DNA of 52,600 nucleotides from SHYQ01 sp041674525 (lineage in GTDB: Bacteria > Chloroflexota > Dehalococcoidia > UBA2979): the NCBI GenBank assembly GCA_041674525.1, contig JBAYVN010000009.1, forward strand, positions 1-52,600, written 5' to 3'. The notes below the pieces were generated by a model. It did not search any database. It was not told where the DNA came from and was given only the letters and a program-made list of their open reading frames with translations. The position numbers and the translations under genes were made by a program. Positions 16,924 through 24,909 of this stretch are shown here, piece after piece (position 1 is the first letter of the stretch; each line of letters starts with the position of its first letter).

Positions 16924-17124
16924 TCAGGCGTTCCGGCGCGCAGCAGCCTTGCGCTCGACGATCGCCATGATCGCGAACGACGGGATGAAGCACAGGAACG
17001 CAAGGAGAGAGGGGAGCAGCCAGCCGCCGATGAGCAGCAACAGTCCAATCGCGAGGGCGAAGGACATGCCCAGGATCGATCCGATCCGGGCGACGAGCAC
17101 ATAGGGGGGAAGTCCGTCTGGCAT
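16924..17124 (-). CDS. Small membrane protein (66 aa)
   Basis: Residues about 10-50 form two hydrophobic helices (MSFALAIGLLLLIGGWLL and LLAFLCFIPSFAIMAIV) followed by a basic C-terminus KAAARRNA, a typical bacterial two-helix miniprotein. No family recognised. It has its own convincing promoter at 17138-17166 inside the oppositely oriented GGDEF gene. Its ATG (17122-17124) and the GGDEF ATG (17123-17125) overlap within the palindrome CATG. Convergent with the receiver-like gene. Confidence 0.65.
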   Translation of the reverse strand: MPDGLPPYVLVARIGSILGMSFALAIGLLLLIGGWLLPSLLAFLCFIPSFAIMAIVERKAAARRNA

Positions 17125-20100
17125 GTGGCTTGAAGGCATCGTAGCAAGGGCGCTGGAAGCGGGCAACGCGACGCATGGCTCGTGGCCGCTGCGTGTCTTC
17201 GTCCAGGCCTGGCGGCGGGGAGGCGTGGTTCGCACCGGGCTGATGCTCGTGTTCTGCGGACTGCTGCTCGCCGGTGTGCCGATGCCGTTCGACGGCATGC
17301 TGATCCCGATCGCGATGCTCTTCATTGGCGAGGCAGAACTGTCGCTCCACACGTCATCCTCCCGGCTGGTGCCACATCGCCTCATCCGTTGGCGGCTGCT
17401 GAACACGCTGCTCGCGGCGATCACGCTCACCCTCGTCACGGGGGAGGACTGGGTGGCGACGGCCGCGTTCGGGCTGTTCGTCGTGAGCTGCTCGGGCATC
17501 GTGGGTGGACGCGGACTGGCCCGCATCACGGTCATCGCGGGGGTCGCGAACATCGTGCTGCCGATGGCGATCCACTGGTGGATGCGCGTCCCCGTCTCCG
17601 CACCGGGCTCCAAGGCGCTGCTCATCTCGGGCGTGATCTTCCCTGCGGCGGCGTTGCTCCTGCACCTGCGCTCCCACAGGTTGCTCCTGGCCCAGCACCG
17701 CCTGAGCGAGACCGTCGCGGACCTCGAGGGTGCGCAGTCCAACCTCCGCGCATCCGAGCAGCGCCTCCAGCAGTGGAACGAACAGCTCAACGCCTCGATC
17801 GTGGCGCAGACGACGCAGCTCGAGGAGCGCAACCGCTACCTCTCGATCATCAACGCCGTCTCCTTCGCGCTTGCCGAGCCGATGGATGACTTCCGCTCGC
17901 TGGAGCGCGCGGCGCGGCTCATCGCGCGGCTCATGGGGGCGCGCGGGGCGCAGGCGTTCCAGCGCGCCGGGGTGGGCGACACCGCGCACCTCTTCGTCAC
18001 GGTCGCGCCGGAGGACGTGCATGCGCCACGCCTCCCCGATGCGCTGCTGCGGCGCGTCGCCGAGACGGGCGCGCCCGTCATCTCCACCGCCACAGGCGAG
18101 GACGAGGCGGGGCTCCCGGATCTCGGCGAGCCCTACGCCGTGGTGCCAATCGTGGCCCGCGGCCAGGTCTGCGGCGCCTTCGCCATCCTCGGCACCGGCG
18201 GGATCGCCTGGGGTGACCAGGAGCGGCACCTGCTGCTGCTGGTGGGGCGCGAGATGGGCGTCGCGATGGAGAACATGCGCCTGTACCGCGAGGCGATCGA
18301 GCGCGTGGAGCGCGAGGAGACGGCCGCCGGCGCGGCACGCCTGCTGGACCTCCCCCAGCGGCGGGAGGAGGCAGTGCACCAGGCGCTCGATCTCGTCGGG
18401 CGAGCGCTGGGTGCGCACGACATTGCGCTGGTGACACTGGACGAGGCGCGCCGGTCGGCCACGCTGTACTCCGCGGTGCGCGCCATGCCGGAGGACGGCG
18501 ACTGGCTACAGGCATTCCTGTCCTCCATCCCGGGGACCGTCGGCGACCGGCAGGAGGCGATCATCCTTGGCGCCGGCGGGGATGCGCCGTTGTCCGAGAC
18601 GGTCGAGGGGTACGGGATCGGCACGGTCGCGCTGGTCCCCGTGATCTCGACGCGCGGATCCAGCGTGTTGCCGCGGCGTGACGCCGGCGGGAGGGCGGTC
18701 GAGCCGCTGGCCTTCCAGCGCACGCTCAGCGGCGTGATCGTTGTGGCGGCGGCGGCGGGGGTGCCGTGGCGTCCCGCAGCGACCGAGCTGGCCGCCCGCT
18801 TCGCGTACTCGCTCGCACGCCGCCTGGAGAGCGACGAGTTGGCCGCGCTCCAGCAGCAGCGCATCCGGGAGTTGAGCGGGCTGGCGGACGTGGCGCGGAC
18901 GATGCAGTCCGGCGCCGACGTCGATCGGCTGTACGCCGGGTTCGCCCACGCCCTGACCGGGCTGCTTCAGTACGCGCGCCTGTACATCGCCCGCGTGGAC
19001 GAGTACGGACTGCCCGGCGCCGCCCCCTCCTTCGCGCCCGATGGAGCGAGGGACGATCGTGCGCTCGGCGACGCGGACGTGGCCCACCGGTGGTTCGGGC
19101 TGCGCGCCGCCACATCCTGGCACGCCGGAATGGGCGCGCCGCCCTCGTTCGTGTCCGGCGGGGACGAGCGGTGGCTCGTCGTGCCGATGCGTCCGAAAGG
19201 GCAGGTCCTGGGCGTGGTGGCCTTCGCGGTCGCCGAGGATGTGTCAGGCGACCAGCTGCGGATCGTGGAGCAGGCCGTGGAGCAGCTGGCGCTCGCGCTG
19301 GACAGCGCGACGCTGTACCACCAGGCCACGGAACGCGCCTCGCACATCCAGGCGCTGAGCAACCTCGCGCGCATCGTCGCGTCGGTGGTCGACCTGCGCG
19401 AGGCGTTTGCGGCGTTCGCGGAGGAGGTGCGCTGGCTGATCCCCTTCGATCGTGCGGTGATGCTCCTGCTGGACGACTCCGAGGCGGAGGTCCAGCCCTA
19501 CGCCACGTACCCGGAAGAGTCCCTGCGCACCGTCGCGTCGCCGCTGGTCGAGTCGATCGCGTGCGCGCCCATGGACGCGTCCGGGGCGGTCTTCCTGCGC
19601 CGATCGGACCCCGCGTACGCCGGTCTGGACTGGGACATCCTGGGACCGGACGTCGCCGAGGTCGCCGCGGTCCCGGTGCGCAACGGCGTCCGCACGGCGG
19701 CCATCTTCGCGCTCGTGCACACGACGCCCACAGCAGGCGCGCCCGACCTCAACGCGCTGGAGGAGGTCGCAGGTCTCCTCGGTGTCACGATCGAGCGCCT
19801 GCGACTGTACGAACGCGCAGAGCACAGCGCGAACCACGACCTGCTGACCGGGCTGCCCAACTACCGTTACCTGCAGGAGCGCCTGTACGACCTCCACGCC
19901 GGGATCTCCGCTCCGGGCGAGAGCTCAGTGCTGATGGTCGACATGGACGGGCTGAAGCTCTTCAACGACACCCTGGGCCACGAGGCCGGCGACCAGGTGA
20001 TCCGCATCGTGGCGCGCGAACTGCGCTCGACGTGCCGTGCCGAGGATGTGGTGGCGCGCACCGGTGGCGACGAGTTCGTGGTGGTGATGGAGGGCGTCGG

Positions 20101-20836
20101 GCTGGCGGACGCCGCACACGTGGCGGAGCGGATCCACGCGGCGCTCCGGGAGGGGCACCTGGAGATCCCGGGCGCTCCCGCGCGCATCGGCGTGTCGATC
20201 GGCATCGCCACCGCGCCGCAGGACGCGCGGTCGGCGGGCGGCCTGCTGCATGCCGCGGACCAGGCGATGTACGGCGCGAAGTTCTCCGGCGGGCACCGCA
20301 CGCGGCTGGCGCACGACCACGACGAAGACTCGCCCACGCGCAGCATCCCGCAGCGTGACACGCACATCGTGGAGACCCTCGTGCGCACGGCCATCGACGG
20401 CGCCACCGGTGAGGAGCGATCGCTGATCGTGATCGCGCAACGCTGGGTGGTGGGGGTGGTGGCGCACCTGGACGGCGGTGTGGAGGCGGCGCCGTGGGCG
20501 CGCATGATCGTGGCCGCAGAGGCGCTGTCCACCGTGGGCCACATGCGCCACGGGCCGGACCAGGAGATGGCGCGTTACTTCCTCGACCGCCTGCGCCGCG
20601 AGTGGTCGGGGCGCCGCGACGAGGTCGCGCTGGCGACACTGGAGCTCGCGCCGATGGCGGTGCGCCTCGCGCGCGCGCAGGCGCCGGCCAGCGACGCCAG
20701 TGGGCAGCTGCTCGCGCAGGCGGTGTCCGCGTTGCGACAGGAGCTGGGGGAGCGCGTCATCGACCTGCACGAGTCGCTGTTCGCGTTCGCGCTTGCGGAC
20801 CGCCTGGATCGCCGCCGCGAGCGGGAGGCGGCGTGA
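17123..20836 (+). CDS. Multi-GAF membrane diguanylate cyclase (GGDEF protein)
   Basis: A 1237-residue sensor expected to make c-di-GMP from GTP. Residues about 30-190 contain five or six transmembrane helices (a MASE-like sensor region). A coiled coil (about 190-245) follows, then about four consecutive GAF-like domains (about 250-390, 400-560, 580-740, 745-920), then a GGDEF domain (about 925-1085). The active-site motif GGDEF is at about 981-985, and the product-inhibition I-site RxxD (RAED) lies five residues earlier, so both catalysis and feedback look intact. The last 140 residues are not recognised. The ATG at 17123 lacks a well-placed Shine-Dalgarno; GGGGGAAG is about 11 bases away. 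Confidence 0.87.
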   Translation: MWLEGIVARALEAGNATHGSWPLRVFVQAWRRGGVVRTGLMLVFCGLLLAGVPMPFDGMLIPIAMLFIGEAELSLHTSSSRLVPHRLIRWRLLNTLLAAITLTLVTGEDWVATAAFGLFVVSCSGIVGGRGLARITVIAGVANIVLPMAIHWWMRVPVSAPGSKALLISGVIFPAAALLLHLRSHRLLLAQHRLSETVADLEGAQSNLRASEQRLQQWNEQLNASIVAQTTQLEERNRYLSIINAVSFALAEPMDDFRSLERAARLIARLMGARGAQAFQRAGVGDTAHLFVTVAPEDVHAPRLPDALLRRVAETGAPVISTATGEDEAGLPDLGEPYAVVPIVARGQVCGAFAILGTGGIAWGDQERHLLLLVGREMGVAMENMRLYREAIERVEREETAAGAARLLDLPQRREEAVHQALDLVGRALGAHDIALVTLDEARRSATLYSAVRAMPEDGDWLQAFLSSIPGTVGDRQEAIILGAGGDAPLSETVEGYGIGTVALVPVISTRGSSVLPRRDAGGRAVEPLAFQRTLSGVIVVAAAAGVPWRPAATELAARFAYSLARRLESDELAALQQQRIRELSGLADVARTMQSGADVDRLYAGFAHALTGLLQYARLYIARVDEYGLPGAAPSFAPDGARDDRALGDADVAHRWFGLRAATSWHAGMGAPPSFVSGGDERWLVVPMRPKGQVLGVVAFAVAEDVSGDQLRIVEQAVEQLALALDSATLYHQATERASHIQALSNLARIVASVVDLREAFAAFAEEVRWLIPFDRAVMLLLDDSEAEVQPYATYPEESLRTVASPLVESIACAPMDASGAVFLRRSDPAYAGLDWDILGPDVAEVAAVPVRNGVRTAAIFALVHTTPTAGAPDLNALEEVAGLLGVTIERLRLYERAEHSANHDLLTGLPNYRYLQERLYDLHAGISAPGESSVLMVDMDGLKLFNDTLGHEAGDQVIRIVARELRSTCRAEDVVARTGGDEFVVVMEGVGLADAAHVAERIHAALREGHLEIPGAPARIGVSIGIATAPQDARSAGGLLHAADQAMYGAKFSGGHRTRLAHDHDEDSPTRSIPQRDTHIVETLVRTAIDGATGEERSLIVIAQRWVVGVVAHLDGGVEAAPWARMIVAAEALSTVGHMRHGPDQEMARYFLDRLRREWSGRRDEVALATLELAPMAVRLARAQAPASDASGQLLAQAVSALRQELGERVIDLHESLFAFALADRLDRRREREAA
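17138..17166 (-). promoter_or_regulatory. Promoter of the 66-residue membrane protein
   Basis: On the minus strand TTGCCC (17166-17161) and TACGAT (17143-17138) are 17 bases apart. The ATG follows 13 bases after the -10 box, leaving a leader of about six bases. The whole promoter lies within codons 6-15 of the GGDEF gene. Confidence 0.5.
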
Positions 20837-20863
20837 TCGCCGGGGGGAGAGAGTGGTGGGGAT

Positions 20864-20940
20864 TGGTCGGGGTGCGCAGATTTGAACTGCGGACTTCTGC
20901 GTCCCAAACGCAGCGCTCTGCCAGGCTGAGCTACACCCCG
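20864..20940 (-). tRNA. tRNA-Pro (anticodon TGG)
   Basis: Read on the minus strand, the acceptor stem CGGGGTG (20940-20934) pairs with CACCCCG. The D arm is GCTC..GAGC, the anticodon stem CTGCG/CGCAG has loop TTTGGGA giving anticodon TGG, and the T arm is CGCAG-TTCAAAT-CTGCG. The discriminator is A at 20867 and the CCA end is encoded (20866-20864). Confidence 0.96.
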
Positions 20941-20951
20941 GACTGACTTCG

Positions 20952-20981
20952 ACGCTAGACGCGCACCGGCGCCGGCGTCAA
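20952..20981 (-). promoter_or_regulatory. Promoter of tRNA-Pro
   Basis: TTGACG (20981-20976) and TAGCGT (20957-20952) on the minus strand with an 18-base spacer; the tRNA begins 11 bases after the -10 box. Confidence 0.6.
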
Positions 20982-21007
20982 CCGCGCGCCGCATCGCGGT
21001 CGGCGCG

Positions 21008-21937
21008 TCAGTCGGCGCGCCGGGCGATACCGCGGATCTCGTCCAGGCTGTGGACCCCCTCGGCGCGGCACCATTCTTCGAGCTCGCGCAGGATGCGCCA
21101 CGGGGCCTCGGGGTCGAGGAAGGTGGCGGTGCCGACCTGGATGGCGCTGGCCCCGGCCATGACGAACTCCACGGCGTCCAGCCCCGTCATGATGCCGCCG
21201 GAGCCCACGACGGGGATGTCGACCACGGACGACGAGAGGAAGACGTTGCGCACCGCGATCGGGCGCACTGCGGGCCCGGACAGGCCTCCGAAGCCGTTCG
21301 CGATCATCGGGCGGCGGCGCTGCACGTCGATGGCCATCGCGGGGATCGTGTTCGAGACAGTGATGGCGTGCGCACCGGCGCGGGCCACGGCCTCTGCGAT
21401 GGGGCGGATGTCCGCGACGCTGGGCGTGAGCTTCACCAGGAACGGCAGGGAGGTCGCCCCCGCCACCTCGCGGACCACGGCCGCGGCGTGGTGCGCGTCC
21501 TGGCCGAACTCCAGGCCCCCCGCCTCCACGTTCGGGCAGGAGATGTTGACCTCGAGGCCCGTCACGCCGGGCACGCCGTCCAGGCGCGCCGCGAGCATGC
21601 CGTACTCCTCCAGGGTGTAGCCCATGATGTTGACGATCGCCGGCACCGACCAACGCGCCCACACCGGCGCGACGGTCGCGATCAGCGCGTTCACGCCCAC
21701 GTTCTGGAAGCCGATGGCGTTGATCATCCCGGCCGGCGTCTCCACCGTGCGGGGGGTCGGATTGCCCCGGCGCGGCTGGATCGTCGTGCCCTTCGAGACG
21801 ATGGCGCCGAGGGCGTCGAGGTCGAAGTGCTTGCCGATCTCGATCCCGTTGGAGAAGGTCCCGGACGCCGTCATCACCGGGTTGCGGAGACGCAATTCCA
21901 GCTTGTGGTACGGTGCGAGGTTGACGGACAGGTCCAC
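21008..21937 (-). CDS. pyrD: Dihydroorotate dehydrogenase, class 1B catalytic subunit
   Basis: Oxidises dihydroorotate to orotate in pyrimidine synthesis using FMN. The 309-residue TIM barrel has the catalytic-base Cys134 in EVNISCPNVEAGG. Cys marks class 1 enzymes, and the sequence (KGTTIQPRRGNPTPRTVETP) resembles class 1B, the NAD-linked type that needs the PyrK electron-transfer subunit. pyrK is present, but 4.8 kb away at the end of the pyr operon rather than adjacent. The GTG start at 21937 is preceded by GAGG, and a possible -10 TATCAT lies at 22000-21995 with CTGCCG 18 bases further up. Confidence 0.93.
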   Translation of the reverse strand: MDLSVNLAPYHKLELRLRNPVMTASGTFSNGIEIGKHFDLDALGAIVSKGTTIQPRRGNPTPRTVETPAGMINAIGFQNVGVNALIATVAPVWARWSVPAIVNIMGYTLEEYGMLAARLDGVPGVTGLEVNISCPNVEAGGLEFGQDAHHAAAVVREVAGATSLPFLVKLTPSVADIRPIAEAVARAGAHAITVSNTIPAMAIDVQRRRPMIANGFGGLSGPAVRPIAVRNVFLSSSVVDIPVVGSGGIMTGLDAVEFVMAGASAIQVGTATFLDPEAPWRILRELEEWCRAEGVHSLDEIRGIARRAD

Positions 21938-22035
21938 GGTGCGTCCTCGACACCCGGCTCACGGACGGGCCGGGCGTGTTCGTCGTTGCGGTCGATGATA
22001 CGCCGCGGCTCCGGGACGCGGCAGCCGGGGACGCA

Positions 22036-22061
22036 GAACGGCGCCCCGAAGGGCGCCGTTC
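22036..22061 (-). terminator. Terminator-like hairpin with UUCG loop
   Basis: An eleven-pair stem GAACGGCGCCC/GGGCGCCGTTC whose loop reads TTCG on the minus strand, closed by C-G, the extra-stable tetraloop. It sits between the zinc-ribbon gene and pyrD. No T-tract follows, so it may be a U-less terminator or an mRNA-stabilising end. Confidence 0.6.
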
Positions 22062-22095
22062 CCGTCAGCTCGTGAGGCCGCGAGGCCTCCCGGCG

Positions 22096-22362
22096 CTAGA
22101 ACTCGTCCGCGAGACCGACCTCCGCGACCTTCGAGGTGCGCATGGGGGCCCGGTTGGCGTCGTTCCGGAGCGTGTTCGTCTGCTCCCACATGACGGATTC
22201 GTTCGAGTTGGCGAACGCGCGTACGGCGCCACAGCGCTTGCACACGCCCTGGCTCTCGCGCCCGTTCGGGGACTCGATGCGCCAGTGGTGGACGCAGCCC
22301 TTCGCGGCAGGCTTCGCGGCCTGCTCCTGCGGCTGCTCGGTTTCGGTCGCCGTGCGACTCAT
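22096..22362 (-). CDS. Zinc-ribbon miniprotein
   Basis: An 88-residue protein with a probable zinc-binding knuckle: Cys23, His25/His26, Cys41 and Cys44 in the arrangement C-x-H-H-x(14)-C-x2-C. The N-terminus is Glu/Gln/Ala-rich and the C-terminus polar, so it looks like a small soluble adaptor or nucleic-acid-associated protein. I do not recognise a named family. AAGGATGG lies a few bases before the ATG at 22362. It is followed by a strong hairpin and then pyrD on the same strand. Confidence 0.6.
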   Translation of the reverse strand: MSRTATETEQPQEQAAKPAAKGCVHHWRIESPNGRESQGVCKRCGAVRAFANSNESVMWEQTNTLRNDANRAPMRTSKVAEVGLADEF

Positions 22363-22481
22363 CGTTCCATCCTTCTTCGCGGTGACGACACCCCGCAGTG
22401 TGTAGCCTGTCGTCGCCTCCGCTAGAACCCCGGGCGATCCCCTCGAATGCCCGGCACCGGTCCTACACGTCCGGCTGGTAT

Positions 22482-22508
22482 CGGATCATCCGGCGTAACC
22501 GGATCATC
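22482..22508. repeat. Direct and inverted repeat in the mrp upstream region
   Basis: CGGATCATC occurs twice (22482-22490 and 22500-22508), 18 bases apart. Overlapping them, ATCCGG (22488-22493) and CCGGAT (22499-22504) form a perfect inverted repeat around CGTAA. It could be a dimeric regulator site or a short hairpin. Confidence 0.4.
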
Positions 22509-22520
22509 GTCAACGTTCTT

Positions 22521-22549
22521 GTGCTAAATAAGTGCTAAACTTCGCTAAT
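22521..22549 (+). repeat. Helically phased GCTAA repeats (candidate operator)
   Basis: GTGCTAAA at 22521-22528 and 22532-22539, then TCGCTAAT at 22542-22549. The core GCTAA recurs with spacings of 11 and 10 bases, one DNA turn each, in an unusually AT-rich patch. Direct repeats at 11-base spacing are typical of OmpR/PhoB-family sites; the regulator is unknown. Confidence 0.4.
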
Positions 22550-22578
22550 CTCTCCATCCGAGCCCGTCCGTGCGCTGA

Positions 22579-22607
22579 TTTCGCGCAGGAGACGGAATCC
22601 GTATACT
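22579..22607 (+). promoter_or_regulatory. Candidate mrp promoter
   Basis: TATACT (22602-22607) is a near-consensus -10; TTTCGC (22579-22584) at 17 bases is a weak -35. The leader to the mrp ATG would be about 120 bases. It contains two hairpins, GCGCTG-GTT-CAGCGC and CCCTTCA-(7)-TGAAGGG, in which the second ends about 40 bases before the start. Confidence 0.45.
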
Positions 22608-22732
22608 CGACTCAGCACACCTGTGGCGCTGCCGGCGAGTTACGGCGAGGTCAGGCGCTGGTTCAGCGCAACACCCTCGCATCCCCTTCAACGAATCTGA
22701 AGGGCAGGAAGTTCCCTCACTCGCCGCGCGCC

Positions 22733-23791
22733 ATGCCAGACGTAAGGAATATTCACTTGGTTGACCAGAACGCGGTAATGGCCGCGTTGCAGACCGTCAA
22801 CGATCCCGAATTGCACCGCTCCATCGTCTCCCTGGGCATGATCCAGAACCTCGACGTTGCCGGCGGGCGAGTCAGCTTCGACATCGTCCTCACCACCCCC
22901 GCTTGCCCCCTCCGCGCCACCATCGATACCGACGTCCGGGCGGCGCTGGCGGGCGTGCCCGGGGTGAGCGAGGTGGCCATCGGCTGGGGCGCGGACGTGC
23001 GTTCCGCCACCCGCGCGGACGGCCCGTCGCCCGTCCAGGGGGTTCGGAACGTGATCGCCATCGCATCCAACAAGGGGGGCGTGGGCAAGTCCAGCGTCGC
23101 CGTGAACCTCGCGGTGTCGCTCGCGCGCGCGGGCGCGCGGGTGGGTCTGCTGGACGCGGACATCACCGGCCCGAACATCCCCACGATGCTGGGAATCGAG
23201 GGCGGCGTGCTCGCGTCCGGGCAGGAGGGCCTGCACCCGATCGACGCCTACGGCGTGAGCGCCATCTCCATCGGCTTCGTGCTTCCGAAAGGCACGCCGG
23301 TGGTGTGGCGGGGCCCGATGATCGGCTCCGGCGTCCGCCAGTGCCTGCGGGACGTGGACTGGGGGGAACTGGACTACCTGATCGTGGACCTGCCCCCGGG
23401 CACCTCGGACGCCTCGATGACGCTGGCCCAGGAGGCCCTGATCGCCGGGGTGGTGATCGTCTCGAGCCCCTCGAAGGTGTCCGTCGAGGATGCCACGAAG
23501 GCGGTCGGGATGTTCGACCGCCTGGGCGTGCCGATCTTCGGCATCGTCGAGAACATGAGCGGCGACATCTTCGGGCGCGGGGGCGCCGCCGAGGCCGCCG
23601 AGGAGCTGGGCATCGAGTTCCTGGGCGAGCTGCCCCTCGATGCGGCGATCCGCGAGGGCGGCGACACGGGCGTGCCCGTGGTCGCGGGGCACCCGGACTC
23701 CGAGATCGCCCGTTCCTTCATCCACCTGGCCGAGCAGGTAGCCGCGCGCTGCTCGGTCCTCCAGTACGCCGGCGAAGCGGGGGCCGCGTGA
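22733..23791 (+). CDS. mrp: Mrp/ApbC-family P-loop ATPase (Fe-S carrier family)
   Basis: A 352-residue protein of the Mrp/NBP35 family, ATPases that carry Fe-S clusters to apoproteins. The N-terminal MIP18 domain (about 12-95, VNDPELHRSIVSLGMI) precedes the deviant Walker A KGGVGKS (114-120), LLDADITGPNIPTMLG and DLPPGTSDASMT. Where most homologues have VENMSxFxCPHC, this protein reads VENMSGDIFGRGG: the CxxC that bridges the Fe-S cluster is missing. ATG at 22733 is adopted; a TTG at 22758 with AAGGA eight bases upstream is a credible alternative. The downstream gene overlaps by GTGA. Confidence 0.87.
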   Translation: MPDVRNIHLVDQNAVMAALQTVNDPELHRSIVSLGMIQNLDVAGGRVSFDIVLTTPACPLRATIDTDVRAALAGVPGVSEVAIGWGADVRSATRADGPSPVQGVRNVIAIASNKGGVGKSSVAVNLAVSLARAGARVGLLDADITGPNIPTMLGIEGGVLASGQEGLHPIDAYGVSAISIGFVLPKGTPVVWRGPMIGSGVRQCLRDVDWGELDYLIVDLPPGTSDASMTLAQEALIAGVVIVSSPSKVSVEDATKAVGMFDRLGVPIFGIVENMSGDIFGRGGAAEAAEELGIEFLGELPLDAAIREGGDTGVPVVAGHPDSEIARSFIHLAEQVAARCSVLQYAGEAGAA

Positions 23792-24852
23792 GCTCACTGT
23801 TCGATGAATCCGATGAACTGATGGATGTGTCCGGCGACGGCGGCTCCGCTCCCCGGCCGCGCCGGGGCCTGACCGAGTCGATGATCGCCGGGCGCCGGCG
23901 CCCGGGCGATGCGCCGAAGCCCGCGCCCGCCGGCGAGGCCGCCGCGAAGCCTCCCGTCAGGCGCCGCCGCCCTGCGGCCGCGCCCGCGGCCCTGGCCGCG
24001 GAGCCTGTGACGCCGGCGAAGCCCGAGGCGGCCGCCGCCGCTCCCCTCCGCGTCCGGGCCCCGCGCGCACCTCGCGCGCCCCGCACCCGCCGTCCGGCGG
24101 AGGTCGCGCCCGAGCCGGTCGTCGAGGAGGAGGAGCCGCTGCCGTCCATCGCGGACGTGCTGGTCACCGACCTCGGCACGGAGCTGCTGCCCGCGCCGCC
24201 CCGGGAGCTCCCCCCCACGCCGGTGCCGGAGCCGCCCGCGGGCGAGGCGTCAGCGCTGGCCGGAGAGCTCGGTCGCCTGCGCGCGCTGGTGGAGCAGCAG
24301 CGCACCGTGCTCGCCGAGCTGCGGGCGGGGATGCTCACGCTGGGCCAGCAGGTCGACCGCAGCGGCTACCGGCCGCGCCTCGGCATCTTCGTGGACGTGC
24401 CCAACCTGATGTACGGCGTGGAGGGCGGCCGCCCGGTGCACATGGGGCGCCTCCTGAACATGCTGCGCGAGGGTCGGCAGCTCGTCCGCGCCACCGCGTA
24501 CTCGCCGATCTCGGACGACCCGCGCGAGCCGATCGAGCAGCAGAAGTTCGTCGCGCCGTTCGTGCCGTACGACTACCGCATCGTGACGAAGTCGTTGAAG
24601 CGCTTCGCGGACGGGTCGATCAAGGGCAACTTCGACGTCGAGATGGCGATCGACATGGTGTCGATGGCTGACCGCGTCGATGTGATTGCGATCGTGTCCG
24701 GCGACGCCGACTTCGCGCGTGCCGTGGAGGCGGTGCAGAACCGCGGCGTGCGCGTGGAGGTGGTTGCCTTCGCGGGCAGCACCTCGCTGGAGATGCGCGC
24801 CCTCGCGGACCACTACCTGGAGCTCGGCACCGTGGTGGACCGCGTCACCTAG
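23788..24852 (+). CDS. NYN-domain (LabA/DUF88-like) protein
   Basis: A 354-residue protein. Residues 1 to about 150 are a disordered Pro/Ala/Arg-rich region. A short coiled coil (about 155-185, LAGELGRLRALVEQQRTVL) leads into a C-terminal NYN/PIN-like domain (about 190-354). Acidic active-site residues are visible in FVDVPNLMYG, GNFDVEMAIDMV and VSGDADFA, the pattern of metal-dependent RNases of the LabA group. It is translationally coupled to mrp through GTGA. RNase activity is an inference from the fold; no target is suggested by context. Confidence 0.8.
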   Translation: MSSLFDESDELMDVSGDGGSAPRPRRGLTESMIAGRRRPGDAPKPAPAGEAAAKPPVRRRRPAAAPAALAAEPVTPAKPEAAAAAPLRVRAPRAPRAPRTRRPAEVAPEPVVEEEEPLPSIADVLVTDLGTELLPAPPRELPPTPVPEPPAGEASALAGELGRLRALVEQQRTVLAELRAGMLTLGQQVDRSGYRPRLGIFVDVPNLMYGVEGGRPVHMGRLLNMLREGRQLVRATAYSPISDDPREPIEQQKFVAPFVPYDYRIVTKSLKRFADGSIKGNFDVEMAIDMVSMADRVDVIAIVSGDADFARAVEAVQNRGVRVEVVAFAGSTSLEMRALADHYLELGTVVDRVT

Positions 24853-24909
24853 TCGCTCGCCGGTGCCGATCGGGAGTGCACCACCACCCCTGTCGAATTG
24901 AGGGATCTC

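Noticed and set aside
21938..22000. Second PyrR loop in the pyrD leader
   Set aside because: GTCCGTGAGCC resembles the apical consensus but lacks one base and the flanking pairs; the fold does not match.
22521..22549. CIRCE heat-shock operator (GTGCTAA half-sites)
   Set aside because: CIRCE is an inverted repeat TTAGCACTC-N9-GAGTGCTAA; here the units are direct repeats with 10-11 base spacing and no chaperone gene follows.
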